From contig NZ_WRPO01000006.1 of the NCBI RefSeq assembly GCF_009746585.1, forward strand, positions 124,001-188,000: a DNA stretch of 64,000 nucleotides, given 5' to 3'. Below the pieces are notes generated by a model. That model saw only the letters and a program-made list of their open reading frames with translations, had not been told where the DNA came from and made no database searches. Source of the DNA: Novosphingobium aquimarinum (GTDB lineage: Bacteria; Pseudomonadota; Alphaproteobacteria; Sphingomonadales; Sphingomonadaceae). Below, one piece after another: positions 44,395-52,268 of this stretch; position 1 is the stretch's first letter, and each line of letters begins with the position of its first letter. The position numbers were made by a program, and so were the translations under genes.

Positions 44395-44413
44395 TGGAGG
44401 GTAGCGGGAACCG
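44395..44413 (+). repeat. Left attachment site copy (attR-like)
   Basis: TGGAG then GGTAGCGGGAACCG matches the complement of the tRNA-Gly 3' end including its CCA (TGGAGCGGGTAGCGGGAATC at 55428), with two bases missing and one T-to-C change. The match breaks off at CGCAAAG, where the tRNA reads CGAACCC. Confidence 0.75.
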
Positions 44414-44472
44414 CAAAGTGCCTTGATATTGGCTGATTTTCGATAATCATCCAGCGGCACACTATCAGCATA

Positions 44473-44491
44473 CCCCCAATAGTACCCCCAG
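44473..44491 (+). repeat. Integrase arm-type repeats, left end
   Basis: Two TACCCCC motifs at 44473-44479 and 44485-44491, 12 bp apart, about 70 bp inside the left att copy. The same heptamer occurs three times at the integrase-proximal end. P4-family integrases bind such arm sites on both sides of the core. Confidence 0.6.
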
Positions 44492-44547
44492 ACCGAGTGG
44501 GTAGAATGGTACAGTAGTTGAAACGATCCGGATGGAGATCGACATTT

Positions 44548-44958
44548 TCAGAACGTCTCCAGATCCTCTCGGTGCTCGGGCAAAACCCAATCGGCATAGC
44601 TTACCCATCTAGCCGCTGCGCGAAGCCTCTTCTGTGGGCCGCCGGTCATGCGCGGAAAAATCTCGCAGTGATTGAGATTGCCGACCAGCGGTGCTCGCGA
44701 GATAATGACGTTGTGCTCGCGAAAGGCGGAAGCTGGCACGCAAACGACGCTGAAATCTTCGTGACGGCGAAGGATGTCCTCCAGGTCGCCAGGAGCTTCC
44801 CAGATCGTTACGGACAAGCCACAGCCCGGCGCTCGCTCGTCGAAGACGCTCTTTTCGATCCGGCCGGAATGAACCAGCAATTCCGGTACGCGCCGAAGGA
44901 GCCTGATTGGCCCGGCGATCTCCGCATCGTCGACAACCCAGGCAGGCAAATCCTCCAC
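44548..44958 (-). CDS. Unknown protein, third gene of the TIGR04255-headed operon
   Basis: A 136-residue protein starting at GTG (44958) with GAGG 12 bases upstream; no in-frame ATG precedes it. Visible blocks are IRLLRRVPELLVH, GCGLSVTIWEAPGDLEDIL, FSVVCVPASAFREHNVII and EIFPRMTGGPQKRLRAAARW. No signal peptide or membrane segment. I recognise no named family and cannot assign a function. It starts 13 bp after the stop of the preceding gene, so it is co-transcribed. The gene is AT-richer than the chromosome. It could be the effector or the antidote of the trio. Confidence 0.6.
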   Translation of the reverse strand: MEDLPAWVVDDAEIAGPIRLLRRVPELLVHSGRIEKSVFDERAPGCGLSVTIWEAPGDLEDILRRHEDFSVVCVPASAFREHNVIISRAPLVGNLNHCEIFPRMTGGPQKRLRAAARWVSYADWVLPEHREDLETF

Positions 44959-44971
44959 CGGGCGGCCAACC

Positions 44972-45508
44972 TCAAAGCGATGCTTCGAAAATCAACTCCG
45001 CTTCCTCTGGAGTGTTCACGGGATATTCGTGAATCTCGCCAGAGGCGACATCCTCGACGGTAAACTCGAAAGTCCCGCCTGGTTGTATGTCTAAGTCGAT
45101 TTCCTTTTCCGGGGTTTCCCAGCGCAAGCCGATCCCACCACTACTAAGCGGCGTGAGTCTCGGGCACGGGCTACCTCGATGATGGCTGAGTAATAGGAAT
45201 TTCAGGACCGGAGCAACGATGGTCTTATCGAGGGTCTGGCCGCCATAGCTATCCCAGCCGCCCTCCAGTCCTTGGATCGTATAAAGGCGCTCGATCGCCG
45301 CGAGAATCATAGGCGGAAACTCTCGGCCGTCTGGCGTCCACGTGATCTCAACGCCAAGCACGTCCAATGTCACCGGCGTCAGCACCGGCTGGCGCTTGCG
45401 TGCTGCAGGCGAGCGAAACTTCAGATCGGCTTGCATATACCCATGGGCATTATTGGCCTGGGCAGGTTGGTCCCAGACCCCGTCCACCTGTGCAGCATTA
45501 GACGCCAT
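44972..45508 (-). CDS. Unknown protein, second gene of the TIGR04255-headed operon
   Basis: A 178-residue soluble protein. The middle reads LEGGWDSYGGQTLDKTIVAP and, later, CPRLTPLSSGGIGLRWETPE, a GWDSYG...P...GGI.LRW pattern I know from scattered uncharacterised bacterial proteins. The C-terminus is acidic (VNTPEEAELIFEASL). Its start lies 11 bp inside the end of the TIGR04255 gene, which indicates tight translational coupling. No enzymatic motif is evident. Confidence 0.65.
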   Translation of the reverse strand: MASNAAQVDGVWDQPAQANNAHGYMQADLKFRSPAARKRQPVLTPVTLDVLGVEITWTPDGREFPPMILAAIERLYTIQGLEGGWDSYGGQTLDKTIVAPVLKFLLLSHHRGSPCPRLTPLSSGGIGLRWETPEKEIDLDIQPGGTFEFTVEDVASGEIHEYPVNTPEEAELIFEASL

Positions 45509-46319
45509 GTTGCTCTCCCCACCGCTCTTTCATGGCATCTGTGACCGATGCCATGAATGCGCCATTTATCGCGTTCCGCGCTATTTCAAAGAATTGTTCA
45601 GCATCCTCAAGCGATCGAATGTTCGGTGCGCTTCGAGCAGTCAGCTCATATCGGATGCCCTGAGAGTTATCGATATTTGAGACGACGGGTGCCAGCACTG
45701 TATGGAGCCGGCCTATGGGCTGGCCGTCATCGCCAAGGATCTTGTGCTGGCGAGATCGCTCGAAAATCTCTGACTGAACATTAGGCAGACCTAAGTCCAG
45801 GGCGTCAACGCGCAGAGCGTTGGGCACGTCCGAAAAACCGGTCCCAAAATCGGAAACTGGGATGACGTTCAGATTTGTCAGTTCGCACTGTTTTAGGACA
45901 AACTCGCCTAAATCCTGCTTGCGTGCGTAGGCGGCAAATCGCGCGAACAACGCCTTGAATCGTGCCATCAGAGGTTCTGACCTCGGATATGACTGGTCCC
46001 CCACCTTTGCCCAGTTGAACCCAAAGCGATTGTTCTGAAGCTGAACCAGTTCGCCGTTATTCGGATTCCGGAACATCGCGCGAGGGATGGGCGGCACCTT
46101 GAGCAACTGGAATGACATTTCCGTCGGACGAAAATTATCGAACTGCTCGACAGGTGCCTCTAGTGGAACATCGGTCGTGACTTCGGGAAACTCGCCTGCC
46201 ACCTCGGCCCAAAACAGGCCGTAGTCGACGATCCGAAATTTATCGAGAGGCTGAAAAACAATTGAAATCGCCTGCTCCTGCAGGGGTGGGCGCTCAAAGT
46301 TTGGCCTGATCGGCGTCAC
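45498..46319 (-). CDS. TIGR04255-like family protein
   Basis: A 273-residue protein with the family's opening pattern FERPPLQEQAISIVFQPLDK, then YGLFWAEVAGEFPEVTTDVP and FNWAKVGDQSYPRSEPLMAR. The C-terminal half (RSAPNIRSLEDAEQFFEIAR, AINGAFMASVTDAMKERWG) ends in an amphipathic region. TIGR04255 proteins are sporadically distributed, often on mobile DNA, and have no established function. It heads a three-gene operon near the left end of the island, the usual cargo position. Confidence 0.75.
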   Translation of the reverse strand: MTPIRPNFERPPLQEQAISIVFQPLDKFRIVDYGLFWAEVAGEFPEVTTDVPLEAPVEQFDNFRPTEMSFQLLKVPPIPRAMFRNPNNGELVQLQNNRFGFNWAKVGDQSYPRSEPLMARFKALFARFAAYARKQDLGEFVLKQCELTNLNVIPVSDFGTGFSDVPNALRVDALDLGLPNVQSEIFERSRQHKILGDDGQPIGRLHTVLAPVVSNIDNSQGIRYELTARSAPNIRSLEDAEQFFEIARNAINGAFMASVTDAMKERWGEQHGV

Positions 46320-46697
46320 ATGCGATCCTAACTAAATTCGTGCCGTCAGAATCGACAGACGGCGCAGGATTGCTCCTGACGCCGCCTGGTCTGGCGGCTT
46401 GTTGACTCGTTAATATGGGGTCTGTCAACTGAGTCTCAAATACCACAGTGCAGCGGGAGAAAAGTAAACGTACAAAAGGCCCTGAGACTTCCGGCCAGAA
46501 CCGGGTCAGCTCGGCTGGCTCGCTGGCGTTGTGGGATTGCTCTCCAAATGCCGGGAACAGCGGGAAACTGGGAACATGCCCGGCAAAAGCCCGATTTTAC
46601 GAGTGAAAGCGTGTTCCCGAAAATGAGAAAGGCTGTCCCCAGTCAAAGCACTTGGGAACAGCCTTACGCCCTCGGTGGGGGCCAGCGGCCAACACCC
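46320..46697. other. Intergenic region with iterons between cargo operon and resolvase
   Basis: 378 bp with no convincing gene. It should contain the promoter of the TIGR04255 operon. It holds a cluster of GGGAACA/TGTTCCC motifs (listed separately). An imperfect hairpin GGCTGTCCC/GGGAACAGCC at 46631-46663 may terminate the resolvase transcript and itself includes one motif. Confidence 0.55.
46553..46660. repeat. Iteron-like cluster I (GGGAACA/TGTTCCC)
   Basis: Four copies: GGGAACA at 46553-46559, TGGGAACAT at 46569-46577, TGTTCCC at 46612-46618 and TTGGGAACA at 46652-46660, in both orientations. The same octamer forms cluster II on the other side of the primase genes. Confidence 0.65.
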
Positions 46698-47249
46698 CTA
46701 CGCAAGGGCGGCATTCAAGATCTTGTAGACCGCGCTGCGTGAACAACTCAGGCGGCGGGCGATCTCCGTCACACCAAGCCCGCTGGCTTTCATGTTCTGG
46801 ATTGCAGCAGCGTCCAACGTTGCCGGTCGGCCATTGTAGCGCCCCTCAGCTTTCGCCTTCTCTATACCGTCCTTCTGCCGCTCGCGAATGAAGCCGAGCT
46901 CCATTTCGGAGACCATACCGAGGACCGTGAGCACAACCTTACCCATGGGGCCCTTAGTATCGATATCCGGTTCCAGCACGCGCAACGCGGCTCCTCGCTC
47001 CTCCAGATCGTGCACCAAGTTGAGCACGTCCCGAGTTGAGCGTCCAAGGCGGTCAAGCTTCGCAACAACCAGCGTGTCGCCGGCTTGGATGAAGTCCATC
47101 ACCGTTTCCAACTCGGTTCGACCCTCTCGGCTGCGACCAGAAACCTTCTCCATACGGATCACGCTGCAACCGGCCTCTTTCAGCTTTTCAACCTGAATCT
47201 CGGTCGACTGGCTGGCGGTCGATACGCGGGCATATCCGATCATGCTCAT
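46698..47249 (-). CDS. Serine recombinase (resolvase/invertase family)
   Basis: A 183-residue small serine recombinase. Catalytic Ser10 lies in IGYARVSTASQS; the active-site arginines are in KLDRLGRSTRDVLNLV and FIRERQKDGIEKAK; and the C-terminal HTH reads GVTEIARRLSCSRSAVYKIL. This size and plan fits Tn3-type resolvases. It has no transposase partner here, so it may resolve multimers of the excised element. A res-like array lies just upstream. Confidence 0.92.
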   Translation of the reverse strand: MSMIGYARVSTASQSTEIQVEKLKEAGCSVIRMEKVSGRSREGRTELETVMDFIQAGDTLVVAKLDRLGRSTRDVLNLVHDLEERGAALRVLEPDIDTKGPMGKVVLTVLGMVSEMELGFIRERQKDGIEKAKAEGRYNGRPATLDAAAIQNMKASGLGVTEIARRLSCSRSAVYKILNAALA

Positions 47250-47270
47250 TCGAGTGCATCCCTGCTTGCG

Positions 47271-47389
47271 GTGTGCACTAAGGTCTAAGACCCTTACCCG
47301 AGATTGTCAACTAACTTCGATATAGACCCTAAGTGAACACTTTTCGCAATCGACGTGCACGTACTCTATGGGTGCACCTTAGTGAACAC
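47271..47389. promoter_or_regulatory. res-like site upstream of the resolvase gene
   Basis: Three related sites: GTGTGCACTAAGGTCT (47271-47286), AGACCCTAAGTGAACAC (47324-47340) and GGTGCACCTTAGTGAACAC (47371-47389), the last two inverted relative to the first. The spacing and position in front of a serine resolvase gene resemble the three-subsite res of Tn3 elements. The divergent spacing also covers the resolvase promoter, so autoregulation is likely. Confidence 0.6.
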
Positions 47390-47396
47390 GGGAGGC

Positions 47397-47780
47397 CTAC
47401 CCCAGCATCTCATCCCGGTAGTGCAACCGAAGCGTCGGCACCGTGATGCCGAGCAGCCGAGCAACCTGCGCTTGCGTCAGGCCAATGCGGATCGCGCGCC
47501 GGACAACGTCCCGCCTCGCTGGGGTCGGCGCATGCCTACGCCTGCCCATGGGAGGATTAGAGACGACACTGGGAAAGTAGTACTTTGCCAGAGTGCTGGT
47601 CCCAATCCCGAGGGCGCGAGCTATGGCCTCCTGAGTTTCTCCAGCCGCTTGCATCTCTCTGACCTTCAGCTTGCTTTCAGCGGTCGGCACGTGGCGGGGA
47701 ATACCGCCTCGCTGGCGGGGAGGTGGTGGCGGAGCTGGCTCGAACAGATCAAACTGCGGCTGGCCATTGCGTTTTGTCAT
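47397..47780 (-). CDS. Small protein with two helix-turn-helix motifs
   Basis: A 127-residue protein: a disordered Pro-rich N-terminus (FDLFEPAPPPPPRQRGG), a first HTH (REMQAAGETQEAIARALGIG), and a second HTH (IGLTQAQVARLLGITVPTL) ending in LRLHYRDEMLG. The two HTHs resemble resolvase or sigma-factor-type DNA-binding ends without a catalytic domain. It lies 10 bp after the primase stop and probably shares its transcript. A copy-control or repressor role is possible. A longer open frame upstream is a shadow of the primase. Confidence 0.7.
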   Translation of the reverse strand: MTKRNGQPQFDLFEPAPPPPPRQRGGIPRHVPTAESKLKVREMQAAGETQEAIARALGIGTSTLAKYYFPSVVSNPPMGRRRHAPTPARRDVVRRAIRIGLTQAQVARLLGITVPTLRLHYRDEMLG

Positions 47781-47790
47781 CGTTGGCTCC

Positions 47791-50448
47791 TCAGTCAGCC
47801 AGCGGATCGATGCCATCGGCATCACTGTCGAAATCGTCCCAGCCGGGAGGCAAGTTATCGACTCTGGAACGCCACGGCTGCGGTTCGGCTGGCAGACTTT
47901 CGGGCGAGGAACTGTCGCCGGCACCATCCAGGTCGCCAGCATCCCAATCAAGGATGGCGGCGCGCACCGTGTAGAAACGGCGGCTTTGCTCTCCCACGCG
48001 CTGCTTTCGTTTCGGCCGGCCGCCATCGCCCGCGACGAGATAGCCACGCTCCAGAAGCACTCCGGCAGCTTCCTTCTGATCGAAACCCGCGAGGATCTCT
48101 GCCCAGCCGCTATCGTGGAACAGATAACAGGGCTTTCCCGGTTCAATGTCATGGTAGAAGCCCAGCGTTGTCAGCGACCGCGCCTCGCCTTCGCGATTAC
48201 TGGCCCCAGCGCTTTCGTCGGGATCTTCCCCATAGAACGACGACAATCGCGCCTTGGGGATCGCTGCGAAACGGGACTGCCCGGTCTGGATCGCGTTGCG
48301 CACCCGCTCCAATATCTGCCGATGCTCTCGGAGCCCGGTGCGTCCGAATCCCACTGCCCAGGCATTGAAACATGCCAGCGCCGCTGCCTCAGCGTCTCCC
48401 GCCCGCCAGGGAACAATGCCCAGCGCTGAGGCCATCTCTCCAGCCGCAGAGACGGCGGCGAAGCGAAACGCCCCGCGATGCACTTGCCCGCTATCCCCCT
48501 CCAAGGCCGCCTTCGCGACAAACGATGCTGCCAGCCGCTTAGCCTCTCGCTCCCAATGCTCGGGATCAGCAACAAGGCCGCGCACGAAGGCGGGCCCAGC
48601 ATGCCCATAGTGGGCCGCACAAGTTGATTTGATCGCGTCGGACAGGGCGGCTGGGCTGGCCACATTGTGCAGGCTCTCCCATGCGCCCATACCCGCTCCG
48701 GCATCGGCTGGGATGTCCAACAGCCGCAATTCCTGCCCTGCCATTGTGCGTTCAGCTCGCTTCGCGGCGCGCATATGATCAGCAAGGCCGATTTCCCCTG
48801 TGCTGCACACCATGACTCGCCATTCGGCGCGACGGCGCAAGGCCCCGCTCTGTTGCGCCCTCGCCTTGCCTTGCCCACTTGCAAGCGCATAGGCGGCGCT
48901 GCCAGCCTCCTGCGGATCGACAAGCGCCAGCTCGTCCAGGCAGAGCAGAGTTTCGGTATGCCCATGGGCAACGCCCTCAAGAGCATTGCCGGTCGCTCGC
49001 CAACTCGATGCAAAACCGAGCTGTCCGCCACCTCCCCACACACTGCCAGCCGCCATGGCCAGCGAGGTCTTGCCAGTGCTGGAGGAACCTCGAAAATGGA
49101 ACCCGCCGCCTTCCATTTCGAGCCAACGCATAATCGGCCCCGCGAAGGCCAGCGAGATCGCAAATGCCAATCGACTGTTGCCCGGCGCGATCGTCGCCAA
49201 ATGGCGCCGCCAGCCATCGAGACTTCCATTTTGCCGATAATTGAGGGCGGAGGCCGCCCCGTCGAAATGCACGGCTTCCGCTCCGGGCGGCGCAATGACC
49301 GCGTTGGGAAGGACAAAGCGGTCTCGGCCATTCCAGCCAGTCCGCTCCGCCAAGGTCAGGCGGGCGCTATGCGTCACGTGGCGGAGGTATCGAATGAACC
49401 GGTCGCTCTGGCCCGTAGCGGAAAGGATGAGCAGCCCGCCCGCCGCCAGCATGGCACGCACAGCACCCGCGTCAGACGCCAGAGCAGCCCGCTTCACGGT
49501 CATAGACTTTGCCACGCCATCGCGGTCGCGAAACCGGACCAGCAATCCCCAATCATCACCCTCGGCATTGCGCACTTCGCCCGCGATTTCGAAGGGATCT
49601 GACAACCGAATAGCGCGCGGATCGGCACCATCCTTTCCAGGTTCGTGCCAATAGAGGCCGTCGGGCTCCAGCGAATAGCCGGGAACGTCCGCAATCTGCC
49701 CAGCGCTGGCGGTATCGAGCGCCGACCCGATCAGACCCAGCAGGTCGGCGAAGGTAAAGCCCGGCGGGAACGGATCGGCACAATCCCACCTGTCAGGCAG
49801 CGTGGCTGGGAGCCGGACGATTGCGGCACCCTCCGCCCCAGCCGCCAGGACTGCCTTGAAAACGGCCTGCGCGGCTTCCCGGCCCGGCATGTCGGCATCG
49901 GGGACAATGACCACCCTGCGGCCCGCCAGCGGCCCCCAATCAGCCTTGCCGACTGCCTTTGACCCACCGGACCAGGTGACAACCGCAAAGTCCGGAAACA
50001 GCTCTGCCGCCGCGTCCGCTGTCTTTTCCCCTTCGACAAGCAGCACGGGCGCGGCTGGAGCCACCGCGAGCCGATCCAGCCCATAGAACGGGCGAGGGAC
50101 TGGCGGCGCAGCCCAACGCCAGGACAGCCGCCCGCCTTCACGCCACAGGGTCTGCGGCGGCGTCTCCTTACCCCCGTCCGGGAGTTCGAACCGGCAAACC
50201 CATTGCATCACCCGCCCCTCGGCGTCGCGATAGGCCCATGAGGCCGAAGGCTTGCCAAGCCGATTGTGCGAGGTGCGCGCTGGCGGCGCATCGGCTGGCA
50301 CCGGGCAGACCCATTCGCCTTTGGGCTTGGGCACGCCCCTACCCTTGCTCTTGCGTTCGGGCACCTCTCCGGCTGGCACATCGCCCCCAGCCGCAATAGA
50401 TTTGGAGACGTTGGCGAATGGATCGTCCGATTTCTCACCTACGCCCAC
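47791..50448 (-). CDS. Toprim and DUF927-type primase/helicase of the element
   Basis: An 885-residue replication protein. A Toprim domain lies at about 134-215 (VLLVEGEKTADAAAELF; VVIVPDADMPGREAAQ). A DUF927-type helicase domain lies at about 285-650, with Walker A RGSSSTGKTS (453-462) and a Walker B-like LLCLDEL (about 501-507). The C-terminal 150 residues are unassigned. Together with the 109-residue gene upstream it gives the zinc-finger/Toprim/helicase set found fused in P4 alpha. Start is GTG (50448), overlapping the upstream gene by 10 bp. Confidence 0.88.
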   Translation of the reverse strand: MGVGEKSDDPFANVSKSIAAGGDVPAGEVPERKSKGRGVPKPKGEWVCPVPADAPPARTSHNRLGKPSASWAYRDAEGRVMQWVCRFELPDGGKETPPQTLWREGGRLSWRWAAPPVPRPFYGLDRLAVAPAAPVLLVEGEKTADAAAELFPDFAVVTWSGGSKAVGKADWGPLAGRRVVIVPDADMPGREAAQAVFKAVLAAGAEGAAIVRLPATLPDRWDCADPFPPGFTFADLLGLIGSALDTASAGQIADVPGYSLEPDGLYWHEPGKDGADPRAIRLSDPFEIAGEVRNAEGDDWGLLVRFRDRDGVAKSMTVKRAALASDAGAVRAMLAAGGLLILSATGQSDRFIRYLRHVTHSARLTLAERTGWNGRDRFVLPNAVIAPPGAEAVHFDGAASALNYRQNGSLDGWRRHLATIAPGNSRLAFAISLAFAGPIMRWLEMEGGGFHFRGSSSTGKTSLAMAAGSVWGGGGQLGFASSWRATGNALEGVAHGHTETLLCLDELALVDPQEAGSAAYALASGQGKARAQQSGALRRRAEWRVMVCSTGEIGLADHMRAAKRAERTMAGQELRLLDIPADAGAGMGAWESLHNVASPAALSDAIKSTCAAHYGHAGPAFVRGLVADPEHWEREAKRLAASFVAKAALEGDSGQVHRGAFRFAAVSAAGEMASALGIVPWRAGDAEAAALACFNAWAVGFGRTGLREHRQILERVRNAIQTGQSRFAAIPKARLSSFYGEDPDESAGASNREGEARSLTTLGFYHDIEPGKPCYLFHDSGWAEILAGFDQKEAAGVLLERGYLVAGDGGRPKRKQRVGEQSRRFYTVRAAILDWDAGDLDGAGDSSSPESLPAEPQPWRSRVDNLPPGWDDFDSDADGIDPLAD

Positions 50449-50768
50449 GGGGACACCCCCATGGATTCGGCAAGCCGGATGGCCGCCTCGCGCTGGGGCA
50501 AGCCCGCCACGAAAGCAGCAAGGCTCACCAGATCGCCTCCCCCGTCACCGGTCGCGAAATCCGCCCACCGGCCCGTTGAGACATTGACCTTGAAGCTCCC
50601 CAGCCGCCTGTCCGGGCGCAGTGGGTTGCGGGCAACCCATTCGTGCCCTTCCAGCCGCCCTTCGGGCAGCAGGCCCCGCACAATCGCGTTGGCATTGGAC
50701 AGCGCCGCCCGATTGACCCGCCCGAAGTCAATCCGCCCGGACCGCACGGCCCCGCTTTCTCCGATCAT
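50439..50768 (-). CDS. Primase N-terminal (CHC2-like) domain protein
   Basis: A 109-residue protein ending WADFATGDGGGDLVSLAAF, the pattern that follows the zinc finger in DnaG/P4-type primases (W.DF..G..GD...L). EGHEWVARNPLRPDRRLGSF also fits this domain. The zinc-binding cysteines themselves are not seen, so the finger is degenerate. It is split from the main primase, with a 10-bp overlap. Its start overlaps the AlpA-like gene's end by 4 bp. Confidence 0.75.
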   Translation of the reverse strand: MIGESGAVRSGRIDFGRVNRAALSNANAIVRGLLPEGRLEGHEWVARNPLRPDRRLGSFKVNVSTGRWADFATGDGGGDLVSLAAFVAGLPQREAAIRLAESMGVSPWA

Positions 50769-50950
50769 TGGTCGCCCTCCAGCAGCTTATGGAGGGCATG
50801 TGCAGGGATCAGCGTGCGATTGCCGATCTTGACGACTTCCAGCCGCCCAGTGGCAATCAGTTGATAGAGCCGGGTACGGCCCAGCGAGGTGGCGCGGCTA
50901 GCCTCTTTGATCGAATAGGCGAGAGGTCCGGCCTGTGATGTATCGTTCAT
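50765..50950 (-). CDS. AlpA-like excisionase/regulator
   Basis: A 61-residue winged-HTH protein: SIKEASRATSLGRTRLYQLI, then GRLEVVKIGNRTLIPAHAL. This is the helix-turn-helix 17/AlpA type that controls excision in P4-like islands. It heads the alpA-primase-helicase-HTH operon, with 4-bp or 10-bp overlaps between the first three genes. Confidence 0.85.
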   Translation of the reverse strand: MNDTSQAGPLAYSIKEASRATSLGRTRLYQLIATGRLEVVKIGNRTLIPAHALHKLLEGDQ

Positions 50951-51013
50951 TCTCGAACTCCCTTGTTCATGGGAGTTCGGATCAGTACGCGCCGCTACGA
51001 CGCAGGGGTGATG

Positions 51014-51703
51014 TCAAAAACTGTCCCGATGGAACCGGTAAAAGTCTGAAAGGCGGAATGCGCCGAATCGCGAGCTGTGCCTCGCCGTCTGCTCCGCTAG
51101 CTCAATCGTCTCAGAAACCCAGTTGGGCCAGAAGACCATGCGCTCCAAGTCAAAGCCGCGGCGATCCTCACCGGCATAATGTGAGCACAACACTTCAACA
51201 GTTGCCGATGCAAGGTGCAAAACCGGCTTGCGCTTTGACCAAATGGCCCGGATTGCATTCCCCTGTTCGACGCCATGCCGAGCCGCATACGACCTCGCCA
51301 ACGCCCGCGTCGATGCGCCCATGCTGCGTATTGCAGTGAGGATCGGGCCTTGATTGGCAGGCAGTGCGGCGTTGCACCGCCGATCAAACCACAAACCTGC
51401 GTGAAAGCCCTCTAGCACCCGTCTATTGAACTGTGCGAGCTGAACAGTGATCCGGCTTTGCTTGCTCAGGTTGTATGGCAGGATCGGAACGCTTTCACCA
51501 CGGTAGCGCCGTCGCGCCCAGCACCATTGCTCCAACAGATGCACGCCAGATTGGGGACGGTGCGGCATGGCTATCCAGGCCAGTATCTGCGCGCCAGCTA
51601 TCAGGTCGTCGGTGTCGAGCCTGATCTCACGCCTTGGCGCAAGCGGGGCAGCACAAGGCATCAACCTCGGTCGCCGGATCGAGGGGGCAGGGGGGAGCCA
51701 CAT
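51014..51703 (-). CDS. Unknown island protein
   Basis: A 229-residue basic protein with no signal peptide. Segments such as ILAWIAMPHRPQSGVHLLEQ, FNRRVLEGFHAGLWFDRRCN and ANQGPILTAIRSMGASTRAL look like an ordered helical protein. I recognise no family. The start may be ATG 51703 or ATG 51661 (MPCAAPLAPRREI). It lies directly downstream of iteron cluster II and could be a replication accessory, but this is positional inference only. Confidence 0.55.
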   Translation of the reverse strand: MWLPPAPSIRRPRLMPCAAPLAPRREIRLDTDDLIAGAQILAWIAMPHRPQSGVHLLEQWCWARRRYRGESVPILPYNLSKQSRITVQLAQFNRRVLEGFHAGLWFDRRCNAALPANQGPILTAIRSMGASTRALARSYAARHGVEQGNAIRAIWSKRKPVLHLASATVEVLCSHYAGEDRRGFDLERMVFWPNWVSETIELAEQTARHSSRFGAFRLSDFYRFHRDSF

Positions 51704-52268
51704 GCGCGCGGATTTTCAGCCATCGGCATCGGGCATTTCTGTTCCCATGTTCCCAAAGCGTCCTGACGGCTTGGGAACATGATCGTTTCATCCGAGAGCC
51801 CGACATTCTGCCTGTTTGACATACCTTGTTCCCATGTTCCCAAGGTTCCCGCCATAAATATAGCTTCCCGAATGCCACTCGCATAATGGGAAAAAATCGG
51901 CCCTTTTCCGGCCTCTCTCGTAGGATCTCAAAACCATATTGCGAATGCGCCCAGTTCGGGCGGAGATGTCAGCAGCGGCGGCGCGGCGACTGAATTGGAT
52001 TGGCGAAAGCCCCACCTGCTTGGCTGACCTCACCCGGCCCGCCTGTCCGCCACTTCTCCAGGTCGCTGTCCGGAAATTGCAGCGAGCGAAAAATAAATCT
52101 GCCGATGAGGGGGACAGCGGTCAGACCAAAGGGATGGCTCAGGACTTTTGGCCTCCCCCCCTTTTGCCTCCAGCTCGCCCGGCCAGGCCTCGAATTGCCA
52201 TGGAATGCCGCGCGCTTGTGGCATCCCCACACCCCCACCGCCGAGCGCACTCTCGCCTTGCGGCTGGC
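51704..52268. other. Gene-free region with iteron cluster II
   Basis: 565 bp with no gene I can support. The right part contains short open frames in several phases without ribosome sites. The left part holds the TGTTCCCA cluster followed by an AT-richer stretch (51850-51950). This layout suits a replication origin and the promoter of the leftward genes. Confidence 0.55.
51740..51851. repeat. Iteron-like cluster II (TGTTCCCA)
   Basis: Copies at 51740-51747 and 51748-51756 in tandem, an inverted TTGGGAACAT at 51771-51780, and a tandem run at 51827-51834, 51835-51843 and degenerate GGTTCCCG at 51844-51851. The repeat equals that of cluster I at 46.6 kb. P4-like replication needs two iteron sets (ori and crr) bound by the primase/helicase. 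Confidence 0.75.

Noticed and set aside
46548..46742. Small plus-strand ORF with repeated WEH/WEQP words
   Set aside because: The repeats reflect the TGGGAACA iterons rather than a protein, and the frame runs into the resolvase gene on the other strand.
47355..48368. Long plus-strand open frame of 337 codons opposite the HTH/primase genes
   Set aside because: It is antisense to two well-supported genes, has no recognisable domain, and its composition is what the GC-rich complement of a coding strand produces.
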